Assembly: GCA_021798115.1 (NCBI GenBank)
Contig: JAJZYM010000006.1
Coordinates: 26,627-90,626, forward strand
Direction: 5' to 3'
DNA length: 64,000 nucleotides
From: Pseudomonadota bacterium
Lineage (GTDB): Bacteria; Pseudomonadota; Gammaproteobacteria; JAKAQQ01
The position numbers and the translations under genes were made by a program. How positions within the stretch are numbered: the stretch's first letter is position 1; every line of letters begins with the position of its first letter. Positions 43,400 to 55,955 of this stretch are shown here, piece by piece. Under the pieces are notes generated by a model. It saw only the letters and a list, made by a program, of their open reading frames with translations. It did no database searches and was not told where the DNA came from.

Positions 43400-45520
43400 T
43401 CAGCCGCGCTTCTGATCGAGACCGCGCATGCTCAGGCGCACGCGGTTCTGCTTGTCGATCTCGAGCACACGGACACGAACAATGTCGCCTTCCTTGAGCT
43501 TGTCCGTGACCTTCTCGACCCGCTCCTCACAGATCTGTGAGATGTGGACGAGGCCGTCACGGCCGGGAAGAAGGGTGACAAACGCGCCAAAATCCATGAT
43601 CTTGACGACACGCCCTTCGTAAATTTTGCCGACTTCAACGTCTGCGGTAATCATACTGATACGCTCTCTGGCCGCTTCTGCGGAACTGTGGTTGTTCGAG
43701 GCAATTTTGATGGTGCCGTCGTCCTCGATGTCGATGGTGGCACCCGTCTCTTCCGTGATGGATCGGACAACCGATCCACCACGTCCGATCACGTCGCGAA
43801 TTTTCTCCGGGTTGATCTTCATCGTGATGAAGCGTGGCGCCCAATCGGACATTTGAGGGCGCGGTGCGGAGAGAACGGCGTTCATCCGTTCGAGAATATG
43901 ATAGCGGGCCTCGCGCGCCTGAAGGAGCGCGGCCTGCATGATGGAACGTCCAATGCTGTCGATCTTGAGATCCATCTGGAGCGCGGTGACCCCTTCCTGC
44001 GTGCCCGCCACCTTGAAGTCCATGTCGCCGAGGTGGTCTTCGTCACCGAGGATGTCGGTGAGGACGGCAAAGCGGCTCGCGTCCTTGATGAGGCCCATGG
44101 CGATTCCGGCCACGGGCGCGCTGATCGTCACCCCGGCGTCCATAAGGGCCAGACTCGTCCCGCAGACCGTCGCCATCGAGCTCGAGCCGTTGGATTCGGT
44201 GATTTCGGAAACCACACGAATCACGTAAGGGTATTCGCGCATGTCCGGCATGACCGCTTGGAGCGCCCGCCGCGCCAAACGCCCGTGGCCGATTTCGCGG
44301 CGCTTGGGGGAGCCCAGCATGCCGGTCTCGCCAACGGCGTAGGGCGGGAAGTTGTAGTGGAGCATGAACGGCTCGCGGCGCTCGCCCTCGAGAGCGTCGA
44401 CGATCTGGGCGTCGCGCGTCGTTCCGAGCGTGGTGACGACCATGGCTTGGGTTTCGCCGCGAGTAAAGAGGGCAGAGCCGTGGGCGCGGGGAAGAAACCC
44501 GCACTGGATATCGATCGGGCGGACGTCACGTGTCCCCCGTCCGTCGATGCGGGGTTCCCCGGCGAGGACCCGTCCCCGCACCACTTCGCGTTCGAGCGCC
44601 TTGAGGAGGTCCGCGACATGCCCGGCCGGCGGCGCAGGCTCGGCCCCTTCGGAAACACTCGTCAGCACCCCCGCCCGGATCTCTTCCAGGCGTTTCTGCC
44701 GCGCCTGCTTCTCGACGATCCGGAAAGCGTCCTCGAGAGCATCGCGGGCCTGTTCGGTCACCCGGGCGCGCAGCGACGGGTCGATCTCGGGGGCTTTCCA
44801 GTTCCAGGACGGGCGTCCGGCCTGAGCGCGAAGCTCGTGAATGGCCCGGATCGCCTCCTGCATGGCCTCGTGACCAAACATCACGGCGCCGAGCATCACG
44901 TCCTCGGGAAGCTCACGGGCTTCCGACTCAACCATGAGGACACCCTGCTCGGTCCCCGCGACGACGAGATCGAGGCGGGAATTCTGGAGCTGCGAGGCGG
45001 TGGGGTTGAGAATATAGGAGCCGTCGGCGTAACCCACACGGGCGGCACCGATCGGTCCCGACCAGGGCAGGCCGGAGAGGCACAACGCCGCCGAGGCGCC
45101 GAGCAGCGCGGGAACGTCGCCGTCGACCTCGGGGTTCATCGACACCAGGGTCGCGACGACCTGGACGTCGTGACGGAAACTCTTCGGAAAGAGAGGGCGG
45201 ATCGGACGGTCGATGAGGCGGGAGACCAAAGTCTCTTTCTCGGTGGGCCGTCCCTCACGCTTGAAGAACCCCCCCGGGATGCGTCCGGCGGCGTAGGTCT
45301 TCTCCATGTAGTTGACGGTGAGGGGCAGGAAATCGAAATTCGTGCTTTCCTGCTTGCGTCCGACCACGGTCACGAGAACGCAGGTGTCGGCCATGGTGAC
45401 GAGCACCGCCGCGTCCGCCTGGCGGGCGATACGGCCCGTCTCGAGGGTCACGGTGTGGGCCCCGTAATTGAAGCTCTTGCGGATCACGGGGAGCGACCCG
45501 CTCTCGGCGGGGGCGCTCAA
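43400..45520 (-). CDS. pnp: Polynucleotide phosphorylase
   Basis: 706 residues: two RNase PH domains ([38 protein letters not shown]), KH domain ([19 protein letters not shown]) and S1 domain ([20 protein letters not shown]). 3'-5' exoribonuclease of the degradosome. TTG start at 45520 overlapping the rpsO stop (TTGA). Last gene of the nusA-infB group. Confidence 0.97.
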   Translation of the reverse strand: MSAPAESGSLPVIRKSFNYGAHTVTLETGRIARQADAAVLVTMADTCVLVTVVGRKQESTNFDFLPLTVNYMEKTYAAGRIPGGFFKREGRPTEKETLVSRLIDRPIRPLFPKSFRHDVQVVATLVSMNPEVDGDVPALLGASAALCLSGLPWSGPIGAARVGYADGSYILNPTASQLQNSRLDLVVAGTEQGVLMVESEARELPEDVMLGAVMFGHEAMQEAIRAIHELRAQAGRPSWNWKAPEIDPSLRARVTEQARDALEDAFRIVEKQARQKRLEEIRAGVLTSVSEGAEPAPPAGHVADLLKALEREVVRGRVLAGEPRIDGRGTRDVRPIDIQCGFLPRAHGSALFTRGETQAMVVTTLGTTRDAQIVDALEGERREPFMLHYNFPPYAVGETGMLGSPKRREIGHGRLARRALQAVMPDMREYPYVIRVVSEITESNGSSSMATVCGTSLALMDAGVTISAPVAGIAMGLIKDASRFAVLTDILGDEDHLGDMDFKVAGTQEGVTALQMDLKIDSIGRSIMQAALLQAREARYHILERMNAVLSAPRPQMSDWAPRFITMKINPEKIRDVIGRGGSVVRSITEETGATIDIEDDGTIKIASNNHSSAEAARERISMITADVEVGKIYEGRVVKIMDFGAFVTLLPGRDGLVHISQICEERVEKVTDKLKEGDIVRVRVLEIDKQNRVRLSMRGLDQKRG

Positions 45521-45789
45521 CGGCGCAGTCCCAGATCGGCAATCAGTTTTTCGTAGCGCTCGGGATTCTCGCGCTTGAGATACTGAAGGAGGCTGCGCCG
45601 ACGGCTGACCATACGGAGAAGGCCGTGGCGCGAGTGATGATCTTTCTTGTGGTGCTCGAAATGAGGCGCCAGATGGTTGATGCGTGCGGTCAGAAGGGCG
45701 ACCTGGATCTCGGGCGATCCGGTGTCGCGGGCACCGCGACCGAACTTGTCGATCAGTTCGTGCTTATGGTTCGGGAGCAACGAGGGCAT
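45517..45789 (-). CDS. rpsO: 30S ribosomal protein S15
   Basis: 90 residues: [20 protein letters not shown] then [20 protein letters not shown], the S15 signature. It binds the central 16S domain early in assembly. The 93-base gap to truB may carry its own promoter (TAGAAT at 45834-45829 on minus), as in E. coli. Confidence 0.97.
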   Translation of the reverse strand: MPSLLPNHKHELIDKFGRGARDTGSPEIQVALLTARINHLAPHFEHHKKDHHSRHGLLRMVSRRRSLLQYLKRENPERYEKLIADLGLRR

Positions 45790-45882
45790 GGGGTCTCTCG
45801 GAGAACACTCAACGCGTGAATCTTGTCTATTCTACACGAAAACGGCGGCACCCCCGTGGCGGCAGGCGCTCTCCCCTCGCTC

Positions 45883-46818
45883 TCAACCCCCGGCGACAGT
45901 CCCGGTGGGGCGCAGGCGGAGGACACGAAGAACACCCGCGGGTTCAAGGGTTCCGAGCCCGAGAAAGACGCCTCCCGGTCCGTGGAGGCGCACCACCCCC
46001 GCGGCCCCGAGCCCACGCCCATCCAGTGTCCGGCCGCGCGCGAGGTCCTGGGCTTCATCCGCGTCGAGGAGAAGGTCGGGCCCCGCCCCCAGGGCGAAGG
46101 AGACCGGTCGAAGGCCACGCAGGCGCTCTTCGGGCGACGCGTCCCGCAGCGCCTCGAGAGACAGCGCTTCCTCAATCCGGAAGGGGCCCACGGCCAGGCG
46201 TTCCAGACGGACGACGTGCGCCAGGGTTCCGGCGGCACGCGCGAGGTCCTCGACAAGAACACGCACGTACGTCCCCGGCCCGCACGCAATACGGAGCCGG
46301 AACCCGTCCCCGTCCACGGCCTCGAGATCCAGCTCGTCCACCCGCACCGGCCGCGCGGACCGCTCGACCACGAGGCCGCGGTGGGCCCACTCGTAAAGCC
46401 GCCGACCTTCGTGGTGCACCGCGGCGTGCATGGGAGGAATTTGAAGAATCCTGCCAAGAAACGCTTCACGCCCCCGCTCGAGGCGTAGCGCAACATCGGC
46501 GGGAATCGGAGCCTCCTCGACGGGCTCCCCCGAGGCATCGCCCGTCGTCGTCCGGCAGCCCAGGCGGGCCTCCACCCGATAGATCTTGATCCCGAGATCG
46601 AGATAGGGCAGAAAGCGCGTGGCCTCGCCCAGAGCCACCGGGAGCACACCACGCGCCTCGGGATCGAGGGTGCCGGCGTGACCCGCCCGCGACTGACCCC
46701 ACAGCCGGGCGAGTGCACGCGCGGCCTTGAATGATGTCGTGCCCGTCGCCTTGTCGAGGTTGACGAGTGCGCACGCGGGCTCGGGCACGGAGGTGGGGGG
46801 CGTGGCGAAGAGGCGCAC
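45883..46818 (-). CDS. truB: tRNA pseudouridine-55 synthase TruB
   Basis: 311 residues. Catalytic motif AGHAGTLDPEARGVLPVALG with the essential Asp, then GIKIYRVEARLG and HAAVHHEGRRLYEWAHRG. GTG start at 46818, 12 bases after the rbfA stop. Confidence 0.95.
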   Translation of the reverse strand: MRLFATPPTSVPEPACALVNLDKATGTTSFKAARALARLWGQSRAGHAGTLDPEARGVLPVALGEATRFLPYLDLGIKIYRVEARLGCRTTTGDASGEPVEEAPIPADVALRLERGREAFLGRILQIPPMHAAVHHEGRRLYEWAHRGLVVERSARPVRVDELDLEAVDGDGFRLRIACGPGTYVRVLVEDLARAAGTLAHVVRLERLAVGPFRIEEALSLEALRDASPEERLRGLRPVSFALGAGPDLLLDADEAQDLARGRTLDGRGLGAAGVVRLHGPGGVFLGLGTLEPAGVLRVLRLRPTGTVAGG

Positions 46819-46830
46819 GACTCGGCCGTT

Positions 46831-47219
46831 TCAGGCGTCTCCGTCCTCCGCCGCCCCGCCGCCGCCGCGAAGCAGCGCGAAGACCCGCTCCTCCGCACGC
46901 CATTCCTCATCGGGCACAAGAGCAATTTCGGGCAACCGGCGAAGAGGCCAGCCGTCGGCCAGGGAGCGGCGAAGCGCCCGCGCGAGGCGCTGGGCGTCCT
47001 CGGGAGTCAGCACGGTGTCGGTTTCCCGGGACGGCGAATCCGTGACATAAAACACCCGTGCGTGACCAAGATCGGAGCTCATCCGCACACGGGTCAGAAC
47101 GAGAGAGCGCGGCGGATCGCCCACCCCCTCGGCGAGAGCCTGTGCCAGGCGCCGATGAAGATCACGTCCGACGCGCAGCGGGCGGTGCCCACCTCCACGG
47201 CGGTCGGCGGGACCGCGCA

Positions 47220-47220
<1 letters not shown>
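46831..47220 (-). CDS. rbfA: Ribosome-binding factor A
   Basis: 129 residues, a KH-like 16S maturation factor. DPPRSLVLTRVRMSSDLGHA then ARVFYVTDS and LRRSLADGWPLRRLPEIALV are family positions. ATG overlaps the infB stop (TGATG). Confidence 0.9.
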
Positions 47221-49690
<2,470 letters not shown>

Positions 49691-49691
<1 letters not shown>

Positions 49692-51199
49692 CACGGCCCC
49701 CCTTCGGCGGCGGCCGGCGACTCGAACCAGGCGGCGCGCGCCGCCATGACGAGCGCGGCCGCGCGCTCGGGCGTCACCCCGAGGATCTCGGCGGCTTCGT
49801 CGGCGGCGAGTTCGGCCAACTCCTCCCGACTCTTGATGTCGTGATCAAGGAGCGTGAGGGCTTCCGCCCGCGCCAGACCCTCGACCTCGAGAAGATCCCC
49901 CGCCTGACTGAGGCGGGCTTCTTCTTCCTGCTGGGCGATCGCCTGGGTGAGAAGCGCGTCGCGGGCGCGGCCGCGCATCTCCTCCACGAGTTTCTCATCG
50001 AGCCCGGGGATCTTGAGGAGTTCGGACGTCGGAAGATAGGCGACTTCCTCGATGCTGCCCAGGTATTCGCTCAACGCGGCGGCGAGATCCTCGTCGACGT
50101 TGAGATGGGCCATGAAGAGTTTTTGAAGCTCCTCGAGCTCCCGCCGCTGGTGCTCCTCGGCCTGCTCAACGGACGTCACGTTGATCTGCCAACCCGTGAG
50201 AAGCGAGGCCAGACGTACGTTCTGTCCACCGCGGCCGATCGCGAGGGAGAGGCGGTCCTCGTCGACCGCAACTTCGATGCTGTGTGTTTCGTCGTCGAGG
50301 GTGAGCTTGCGGACCTCCGCCGGTTTCATGGCGTTGATCACGAACTGCGGCAGCGACTCGTTCCAGGCGATGATGTCGATGCGTTCGCCGGCGAGTTCGT
50401 TCGTCACCGCCTGCACGCGCGAACCGCGCATGCCGATGCAGGCGCCCTCGGGTTCGATCCGGGGGTCGTGGCTGACCACGGCGATCTTGGCCCGCTGGCC
50501 CGGATCCCGGGCCGCGGCCTTGACCTCGATGATGCCCTGGGCGATTTCAGGGACCTCGAGCCGAAAGAGCTCGACGAGAAGTTGGGTGTCGGTCCGCGAG
50601 ACGATGAGCTGCGGGCCGCGGGCCTCGGTGTCGATCGTCTTGAGGTAGCCGCGCAGCCGATCGCCGAGGTTGACTCTCTGGCGGGGAATCATCTCGCTGC
50701 GGGGGATGATGGCCTCGGCACCGGTGTTGAGCTCGAGGTAGACGTTCCCGCGCTCGACGCGCTTGACGACCCCGGTGACGAGTTGTCCCACACGGTCTTT
50801 GTAGATCCGCACGAGCTGGTTGCGTTCGGCCTCGCGGACCTTGTGCAGAATCACCTGCTTGGCGGCCTGCGCGGCGATCCGCCCGAAGTTGCGGACCGCG
50901 AGCACTTCTTCGAGGTAGTCGCCCGATTCGATCCCCGGGCGTTTCGCCCGGGCGGCCTCGAGCGGGATTTCGAGCTCGGGATCGAGAAGTTCCTGATCGT
51001 CGGGGAGCACGAGCCAACGCCGGTAGGCCTCGTAGGTTCCGCTCGTGCGGTCGAGCGCGACGCGCACATCGAGACGATCGCCGTAGCTTCGCCGAACCGC
51101 GGCGGCCAACGCCGTCTCGAGGGCGGTGAACACCGCCTCCCGCTCAACGCCTTTCTCGTTGGCGACGGCGTCGACGACTTCGAGGAGATCTTTGCTCAT
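49691..51199 (-). CDS. nusA: Transcription termination/antitermination factor NusA
   Basis: 502 residues: N-terminal polymerase-binding domain ([20 protein letters not shown]), S1 ([20 protein letters not shown]), two KH domains ([32 protein letters not shown]) and two C-terminal acidic repeats. It overlaps rimP by ATGA. Confidence 0.97.
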
Positions 51200-51690
51200 G
51201 ACGCTTTGGCACCCATAACGTAATCTTCGGCCCGCGGAATGAGGCGGGCCCGTGCGACAGCCGCCCGCGGGATGCGAACGGCTTCCCCGGTGGCGGTGAC
51301 GAGGGTCAGACAAGACGCATCGACCGTCTCGAGCCGGCCCCGCCAGCGGCTTCGGCCGAGCGCCCCGGCCTCGGCCAGATCGACACGGATCTCGCGCCCG
51401 ACGTGACGGTCGAAGTCGGCCGGCCGACGGAGCGGACGGTCGAAGCCGGGCGAGGAGACCTCAAGGCGGTAGGACCCCGGCATCGGATTCTCCACGTCAA
51501 GGAGCGCGCTGACCGCGCCGCTCACATGCTCACAATCGTCGAGCCCCACACCCCGTGGGCTGTCGATGTAGAGGCGCACGAGACCGCCGCGGCGGTGCTG
51601 CAGGCACTCGAGTTCGACGAGCTCGTAGCCCATCCGCATGACCTCCGGTTCGAGGAGGCTGAGAAGACGCTCGCGCATGGTCCCAGACAC
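51196..51690 (-). CDS. rimP: Ribosome maturation factor RimP
   Basis: 164 residues. GYELVELECLQHRRGGLVRL, DCEHVSGAVSALLDVENPMP and YRLEVSSPGFDRPLRRPADF are the RimP core. GTG at 51690 or ATG four codons later. First gene of the operon. Confidence 0.94.
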   Translation of the reverse strand: MSGTMRERLLSLLEPEVMRMGYELVELECLQHRRGGLVRLYIDSPRGVGLDDCEHVSGAVSALLDVENPMPGSYRLEVSSPGFDRPLRRPADFDRHVGREIRVDLAEAGALGRSRWRGRLETVDASCLTLVTATGEAVRIPRAAVARARLIPRAEDYVMGAKAS

Positions 51691-51726
51691 GACCCAACAT
51701 CTCCGACGACGACCGACTGATGAAGC

Positions 51727-51752
51727 GAAAAAAACGGGGCATCCGCCCCGTT
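51727..51752 (-). terminator. Leader terminator upstream of rimP
   Basis: 8-base arms AACGGGGC / GCCCCGTT with a 4-base loop, followed on the minus strand by seven T. It lies between the promoter at 51874-51902 and rimP, so it would be an attenuator in the nusA operon leader. Confidence 0.8.
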
Positions 51753-51873
51753 CACCCGCGAAGAAATCCCGCCGCCGTCCGCACCGCCCCCACGGCGGCC
51801 GACGCCGGAGAGACGTGGATCATCGTGTGCGCGAGGCAGAGACCACGGCTTTCTCACCATCACCGTTGTCAAG

Positions 51874-51902
51874 ATTCTAGCCGGAAAGGGCTTGGGAATC
51901 AA
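51874..51902 (-). promoter_or_regulatory. Sigma-70 promoter of the rimP-nusA-infB operon
   Basis: On minus: TTGATT (51902-51897), exactly 17 bases, TAGAAT (51879-51874). The predicted leader is about 180 nt long and contains the hairpin at 51727-51752. Confidence 0.75.
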
Positions 51903-51989
51903 CCCTCACACCCCCGTCCTTCGGATCCTCCCCCGGGATCGGTCACTTGAGACCGGCCCCGGACAGGGGGACGAAGCGGAACGGAACCC

Positions 51990-52229
51990 TCAAGGTGAGC
52001 CGGGGCCTTTGACGGAAGGAGGGAGCGTCTCGCCCTGCGCCTCTCCGCCGGGCGGAGCGATCCGATCGGGATCCCAGGGCGATCCGGTCCGGGCCTCGAT
52101 GAACTCGCGAATCATCCGCCGCACGACCTGAGAGGGCGTCATATCCTCACGCCGACACAGATTTTCGAAAACCGCTTTCTTTCGCGGGTCGATGAGGACG
52201 GTCAGGCGGGCCACACGTTGCTCGGGCAT
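51990..52229 (-). CDS. Ribbon-helix-helix protein divergent from the hyf operon
   Basis: 79 residues: ARLTVLIDPRKKAVFENLCR then MTPSQVVRRMIREFIEARTG, a CopG/Arc-type DNA-binding fold, followed by a Pro/Gly tail. ATG at 52229 after GAGGATT. It shares a 136-base AT-rich gap with hyfB, so it may regulate the hyf genes; no toxin partner is adjacent. Confidence 0.72.
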   Translation of the reverse strand: MPEQRVARLTVLIDPRKKAVFENLCRREDMTPSQVVRRMIREFIEARTGSPWDPDRIAPPGGEAQGETLPPSVKGPGSP

Positions 52230-52365
52230 GGAGGAATCCTCAGTATATTGAGTTATTATCATTATATTAACATATAAAAAATATCTCATTTGACTTAGAA
52301 TAGTACCCAGAGCGCTTTGAAAGCTCATCACGGCGGCATACCCTGCAAGGTTCCTGTACCTTTCC
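52230..52365. promoter_or_regulatory. AT-rich divergent control region, RHH gene / hyfB
   Basis: The left 75 bases are strikingly AT-rich within GC-rich surroundings. The inverted repeat TTATAT-TAAC-ATATAA lies near 52260-52280 and CTCA-N6-TGAG next to the RHH start. These are candidate RHH binding sites; I could not fix the start sites. Confidence 0.45.
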
Positions 52366-54357
52366 ATGACAAGCATCGCCCTCCTCGTGGCGACCTTCTG
52401 GCTCGTTCTCGGCGTTCTCGCTCTCCTGCAACCCCACAGCATGAGGTTGGCACGCACGGTCCACGTTCCGGGGGCCGTGGCGGGGCTGGTCCTCGCCCTG
52501 GCGTCCGTCGACTCCACTCTCCACTCGCTGCCCGCAGTGATCGTCCACCTCCCGGGTCCGGCGGGGTTCGAGCTTCTGTTTCGCGCCGGACCTCTCGCTT
52601 GCGTGTTCCTTGCGCTGCTCGGTGTGGCGGTCTTCGCGATCTCGATTTTCGCCCGCGGCTATTTCCGCCCGGGTGAGGGCACACCCCCCGGCGTCCTCAG
52701 TTTTGCCTACCACCTTTTCCTCGCGTCTCTCACCGTGGTCCTGCTGGCCCACGATGCGCTCACGTTCATGGCGTCCTGGGAGCTCATGACCCTCGGATCC
52801 TACGCCCTCGTCTTGAGCGAACACAACCGCGAAGACATCCGCCGGGCCGCCCTGATCTACCTGGTCATGGCCCAGGTGAGCGCCCTGCTTCTTTTGATCG
52901 CCTTCGGCATCCTCTCCCACGGAGGGGCGATCCTCGACTTCACCGCGATGCGCAGCGATCCCCCCGGGGCTCTTGGGACGAGCCTCGTTTTTCTTTGCGC
53001 GTTGGGGGGATTCGGGGCCAAAGCCGGCCTCCTGCCCGCCCACGTGTGGCTGCCCGAAGCTCATCCCGCCGCCCCCTCGCCCGTCTCGGCCCTCATGAGC
53101 GGTGTGATGCTCGAAGTCGCCCTCTACGGCCTCATGCGTTTCGTCGTCATTCTGCGTCCTGAACTCGTGCCCTGGTGGGGGGCCGCCATCCTCGCCCTCG
53201 GAACGGCAAGCGGTCTTTACGGCGCCCTTTACGCCACGGCCCAGAGCGACGTCAAACGCCTGCTCGCCTATTCGTCGATCGAGAACATCGGGCTCATCGC
53301 CACCGCCTTCGGCCTCGCGCTGCTCTTTGCGAGCGCCCAAGAGATGACCCTCGCCGCCTTCGCCTTCACGGCATGTCTCTACCTCTGTCTCAATCACACG
53401 GCCGGGAAAAGCCTGCTTTTCCTCGCGACGGGGTCGGTGCTTCACGCGACGGGCGAGCGCAATCTCGGGCAGCTCGGAGGTCTTCTGCCGCGCATGCCGT
53501 GGGTCGGCATCCCGGCCCTCGTCGGCGCTGCCGCGCTCGCCGGCGTCCCTCCCCTGGGAGGGTTCGTCGCCGAATGGATGCTTCTCCAAAGCTGGCTCAC
53601 GACACCCCGTTTCTTCGCCACGCCTCTCGATCTCCTTCTGCCGCTCGCCGCGGCGATCTTCGTGCTCACCGCTGCTCTTGCCGCCTACGTCATGATCAAG
53701 TTCTACGCCGTGGCGTTTCTCGGGCGACCGCGCGAGAGTCGGCTCCTCAGCGCCCACGACGCGGGTCCGAGCGAGCGGATGGGACTCGTGTCTCTCGCCC
53801 TGGCGGCCCTCGCCCTCGGCCTCCTTCCGGGAGCGGTCGCCGGGTTTTTATCGAGCGCGGTCGCGCGCCTGTTCGGGCCCCTTCCGCCCGGCGCGACCGC
53901 CGCACCCGGGGTGGCGGTCTTCATGCCGAGCCGAGTGACCTACGCCCCTCTTCCCCTCGTGCTGGGCGCGGGGGTGCTCCTCGCCCTCTTCATCCTCGGC
54001 CGACGACTCCGTGCGACACGGCGGACCGCGACCAGAGCGGCGCTCTGGTCTTGCGGGGAAGGCCCCGTCGGACCACGCGCCCAGGACACGAGCGCCGGAT
54101 TCGGGGAGCCGATCCGTCGTGTCTTCGCCTTCGTCTTCGCCGTCGAAGAACAGTTTCCCCGACCTGCGGATCCGTATCCCCACTACCGGATCCGGTTGCG
54201 GGACCGCTTCGAGGTCCTCCTCTACGCCCCGCTTCCCGCTCTCGTCGGACGCCTCTCGGCGCTGGCCGCGCGTCTTCAGCGGGGACGACTCGCCGTCTAT
54301 CTCGCGATCACCTTCGTCACCCTCGCCCTCATCCTGATCGGCCTTCGCTGGACATGA
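52366..54357 (+). CDS. hyfB: HyfB-like antiporter-type membrane subunit
   Basis: 663 residues, about 16 membrane segments. This NuoL/M/N-like subunit contains the Proton_antipo_M pattern: FMASWELMTLGSYALVLSEH, KAGLLPAHVWLPEAHPAAPS and SDVKRLLAYSSIENIGLIAT, with conserved Lys and His of the proton path. The C-terminal ALWSCGEGPVGPRAQDTSAG is HyfB/HycC-specific. It is the first gene of a six-gene operon with 4-base overlaps. Confidence 0.9.
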   Translation: MTSIALLVATFWLVLGVLALLQPHSMRLARTVHVPGAVAGLVLALASVDSTLHSLPAVIVHLPGPAGFELLFRAGPLACVFLALLGVAVFAISIFARGYFRPGEGTPPGVLSFAYHLFLASLTVVLLAHDALTFMASWELMTLGSYALVLSEHNREDIRRAALIYLVMAQVSALLLLIAFGILSHGGAILDFTAMRSDPPGALGTSLVFLCALGGFGAKAGLLPAHVWLPEAHPAAPSPVSALMSGVMLEVALYGLMRFVVILRPELVPWWGAAILALGTASGLYGALYATAQSDVKRLLAYSSIENIGLIATAFGLALLFASAQEMTLAAFAFTACLYLCLNHTAGKSLLFLATGSVLHATGERNLGQLGGLLPRMPWVGIPALVGAAALAGVPPLGGFVAEWMLLQSWLTTPRFFATPLDLLLPLAAAIFVLTAALAAYVMIKFYAVAFLGRPRESRLLSAHDAGPSERMGLVSLALAALALGLLPGAVAGFLSSAVARLFGPLPPGATAAPGVAVFMPSRVTYAPLPLVLGAGVLLALFILGRRLRATRRTATRAALWSCGEGPVGPRAQDTSAGFGEPIRRVFAFVFAVEEQFPRPADPYPHYRIRLRDRFEVLLYAPLPALVGRLSALAARLQRGRLAVYLAITFVTLALILIGLRWT

Positions 54358-55310
54358 CCGCGCCCCTCGTCCGCCTTGCCCTCGGGATCGTCGAGACGGC
54401 CGTCCCCGTCGCCGCCGCCCCTCTGTGGCTCGGCTGGATCGGCCAGTGCCGGGCGTGGCTCCTCAACCGACGCGGGCCGGGCGTTCTTCAGCCCTACCGG
54501 GACCTCCGCAAACTCTTCCTCAAAGCGCCCCTCGTTCCCGAGGGTGCGGGGGTTCTCTTCCGGATCAACCCCGCGCTGCAATGGACGCTCGGGGTTCTGG
54601 CGCTCGGTCTGATCCCGTTCTGCAGCGCCGTCCCACTCCTGGCGCAGGACAGCGACGTCATCGTGCTCACCGGGATCCTCGCCACCGCCCGCTTCGTCTC
54701 TGTTCTCGCGGCCGGTGACCTCGGGACGGCGTTTGGCGGCCTGGGCGTGCGCCGCACCCTGCTCGTGGGATCGCTCGCCGAGCCCGCGCTCCTTCTCGCC
54801 CTCATGACCGCGGCGCTCGCCGCGGGAACGACCTCGCTGGCCGGCATCGCCCGGACCTTCACCGTGCACCCCCTGGTCCTCGATCCGAGCCTCGCGTTCG
54901 CCGCCGCGGCGTTCGCGCTCGTGCTCGTCGCCGAAAACGCCCGTCTGCCGGTGGACAACCCCGCGACTCATCTCGAACTCACGATGATCCACGAGGCGCT
55001 CGTCCTGGAATACGCGGGGGCGGATCTTGCGCTCCTCGAATGGGCGGGAGCGATCAAACTTCTGGTCTTCGCTCTTCTCGGACTCGTGCTCTTCGCCCCG
55101 TGGACGCTCCCCGGCGAAGCGACGGGCCCGCTCGCCGTGCTGCGTGCGTTCCTCCTGAGCGGAGGTCTCATTGCCGCCTCGGGGGCGCTTCTCGCCATCG
55201 TCGAGACGGCGAGCGCCAAGCTGCGTCTCTTCCGCGTCCCCGCGTTTCTCACGACCGCGTTTCTCGTGGCGACGCTCGGTCTTCTCGTCCGCCTCGTTTC
55301 CGGGATCTGA
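54354..55310 (+). CDS. hyfC: HyfC-like NuoH-type membrane subunit
   Basis: 318 residues, about eight membrane segments. GPGVLQPYRDLRKLFLK is the diagnostic start of HyfC/HycD/NuoH and VAENARLPVDNPATHLELTM the conserved quinone-proximal loop. It anchors the peripheral arm. ATG overlaps the hyfB stop. Confidence 0.93.
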   Translation: MTAPLVRLALGIVETAVPVAAAPLWLGWIGQCRAWLLNRRGPGVLQPYRDLRKLFLKAPLVPEGAGVLFRINPALQWTLGVLALGLIPFCSAVPLLAQDSDVIVLTGILATARFVSVLAAGDLGTAFGGLGVRRTLLVGSLAEPALLLALMTAALAAGTTSLAGIARTFTVHPLVLDPSLAFAAAAFALVLVAENARLPVDNPATHLELTMIHEALVLEYAGADLALLEWAGAIKLLVFALLGLVLFAPWTLPGEATGPLAVLRAFLLSGGLIAASGALLAIVETASAKLRLFRVPAFLTTAFLVATLGLLVRLVSGI

Positions 55311-55313
55311 CCC

Positions 55314-55955
55314 ATGCTCCCCGCTCTGATCGATTTCGACGCCGCTCTTCTCCTTCTCGTCGTCTTCGCCATGCTGGGCCAACGTCGGGTCGGCACCCTG
55401 ATCAATCTTTTTGCCCTCGAGGGCATGCTGCTCGCCGCGGCGAGCGTGCTCGAGGGACTCGTGCAAGCCCGTCCGGAGCTCGAGGAGGCGGCGCTGCTCA
55501 CCCTCGTCCTCAAGGGGCTCGTGCTTCCGTGGCTTCTCCACCGTATGCGGCGCGTCCTCTCCGTCCGTTGGGACGACGAATCCCCCGCCCACTCGGTGGG
55601 CATTCATCTCCTGGGCCTGGCGGTCGTGGTCGCGGCGTTCGCCGAGGCCGCGCCGCTCGTGGCCGGCGGGGCGGGGCGCGATCTCGCGATGGCGCTCGCG
55701 GTGGTGGGACTCGCGCTCCTCATGATGATCACGCGCCGCACCGCCCTCGCCCAGGTGGTGGGATTTCTCACGCTCGAGAACGGGCTCTTCCTGGCCGCGG
55801 CAAGCGCGACGGGGGGCATGCCGTTGCTCGTCGAGCTCGGGATCGCCTTCGACGTCCTCGTCGTGACCGTGATCTTTGCCGTCTTCTTCCTTCACCTTCA
55901 ACGGCGATTCGACAGTCTCGACCTCGCCCGACTGGAAACCCTGCGCGAAGAATGA
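55314..55955 (+). CDS. hyfE: HyfE-like membrane subunit
   Basis: 213 residues, six or more membrane segments. The pattern AMLGQRRVGTLINLFALEGM and GFLTLENGLFLAAASATGG matches HyfE (NuoK-like C-terminal part). It is overlapped by hyfF. Confidence 0.87.
   Translation: MLPALIDFDAALLLLVVFAMLGQRRVGTLINLFALEGMLLAAASVLEGLVQARPELEEAALLTLVLKGLVLPWLLHRMRRVLSVRWDDESPAHSVGIHLLGLAVVVAAFAEAAPLVAGGAGRDLAMALAVVGLALLMMITRRTALAQVVGFLTLENGLFLAAASATGGMPLLVELGIAFDVLVVTVIFAVFFLHLQRRFDSLDLARLETLREE

Noticed and set aside
43544-45556. 670-codon plus-strand frame opposite pnp
   Set aside because: Shadow of polynucleotide phosphorylase.
52267-53757. 496-codon minus frame opposite hyfB
   Set aside because: Highly charged shadow of a membrane protein gene.
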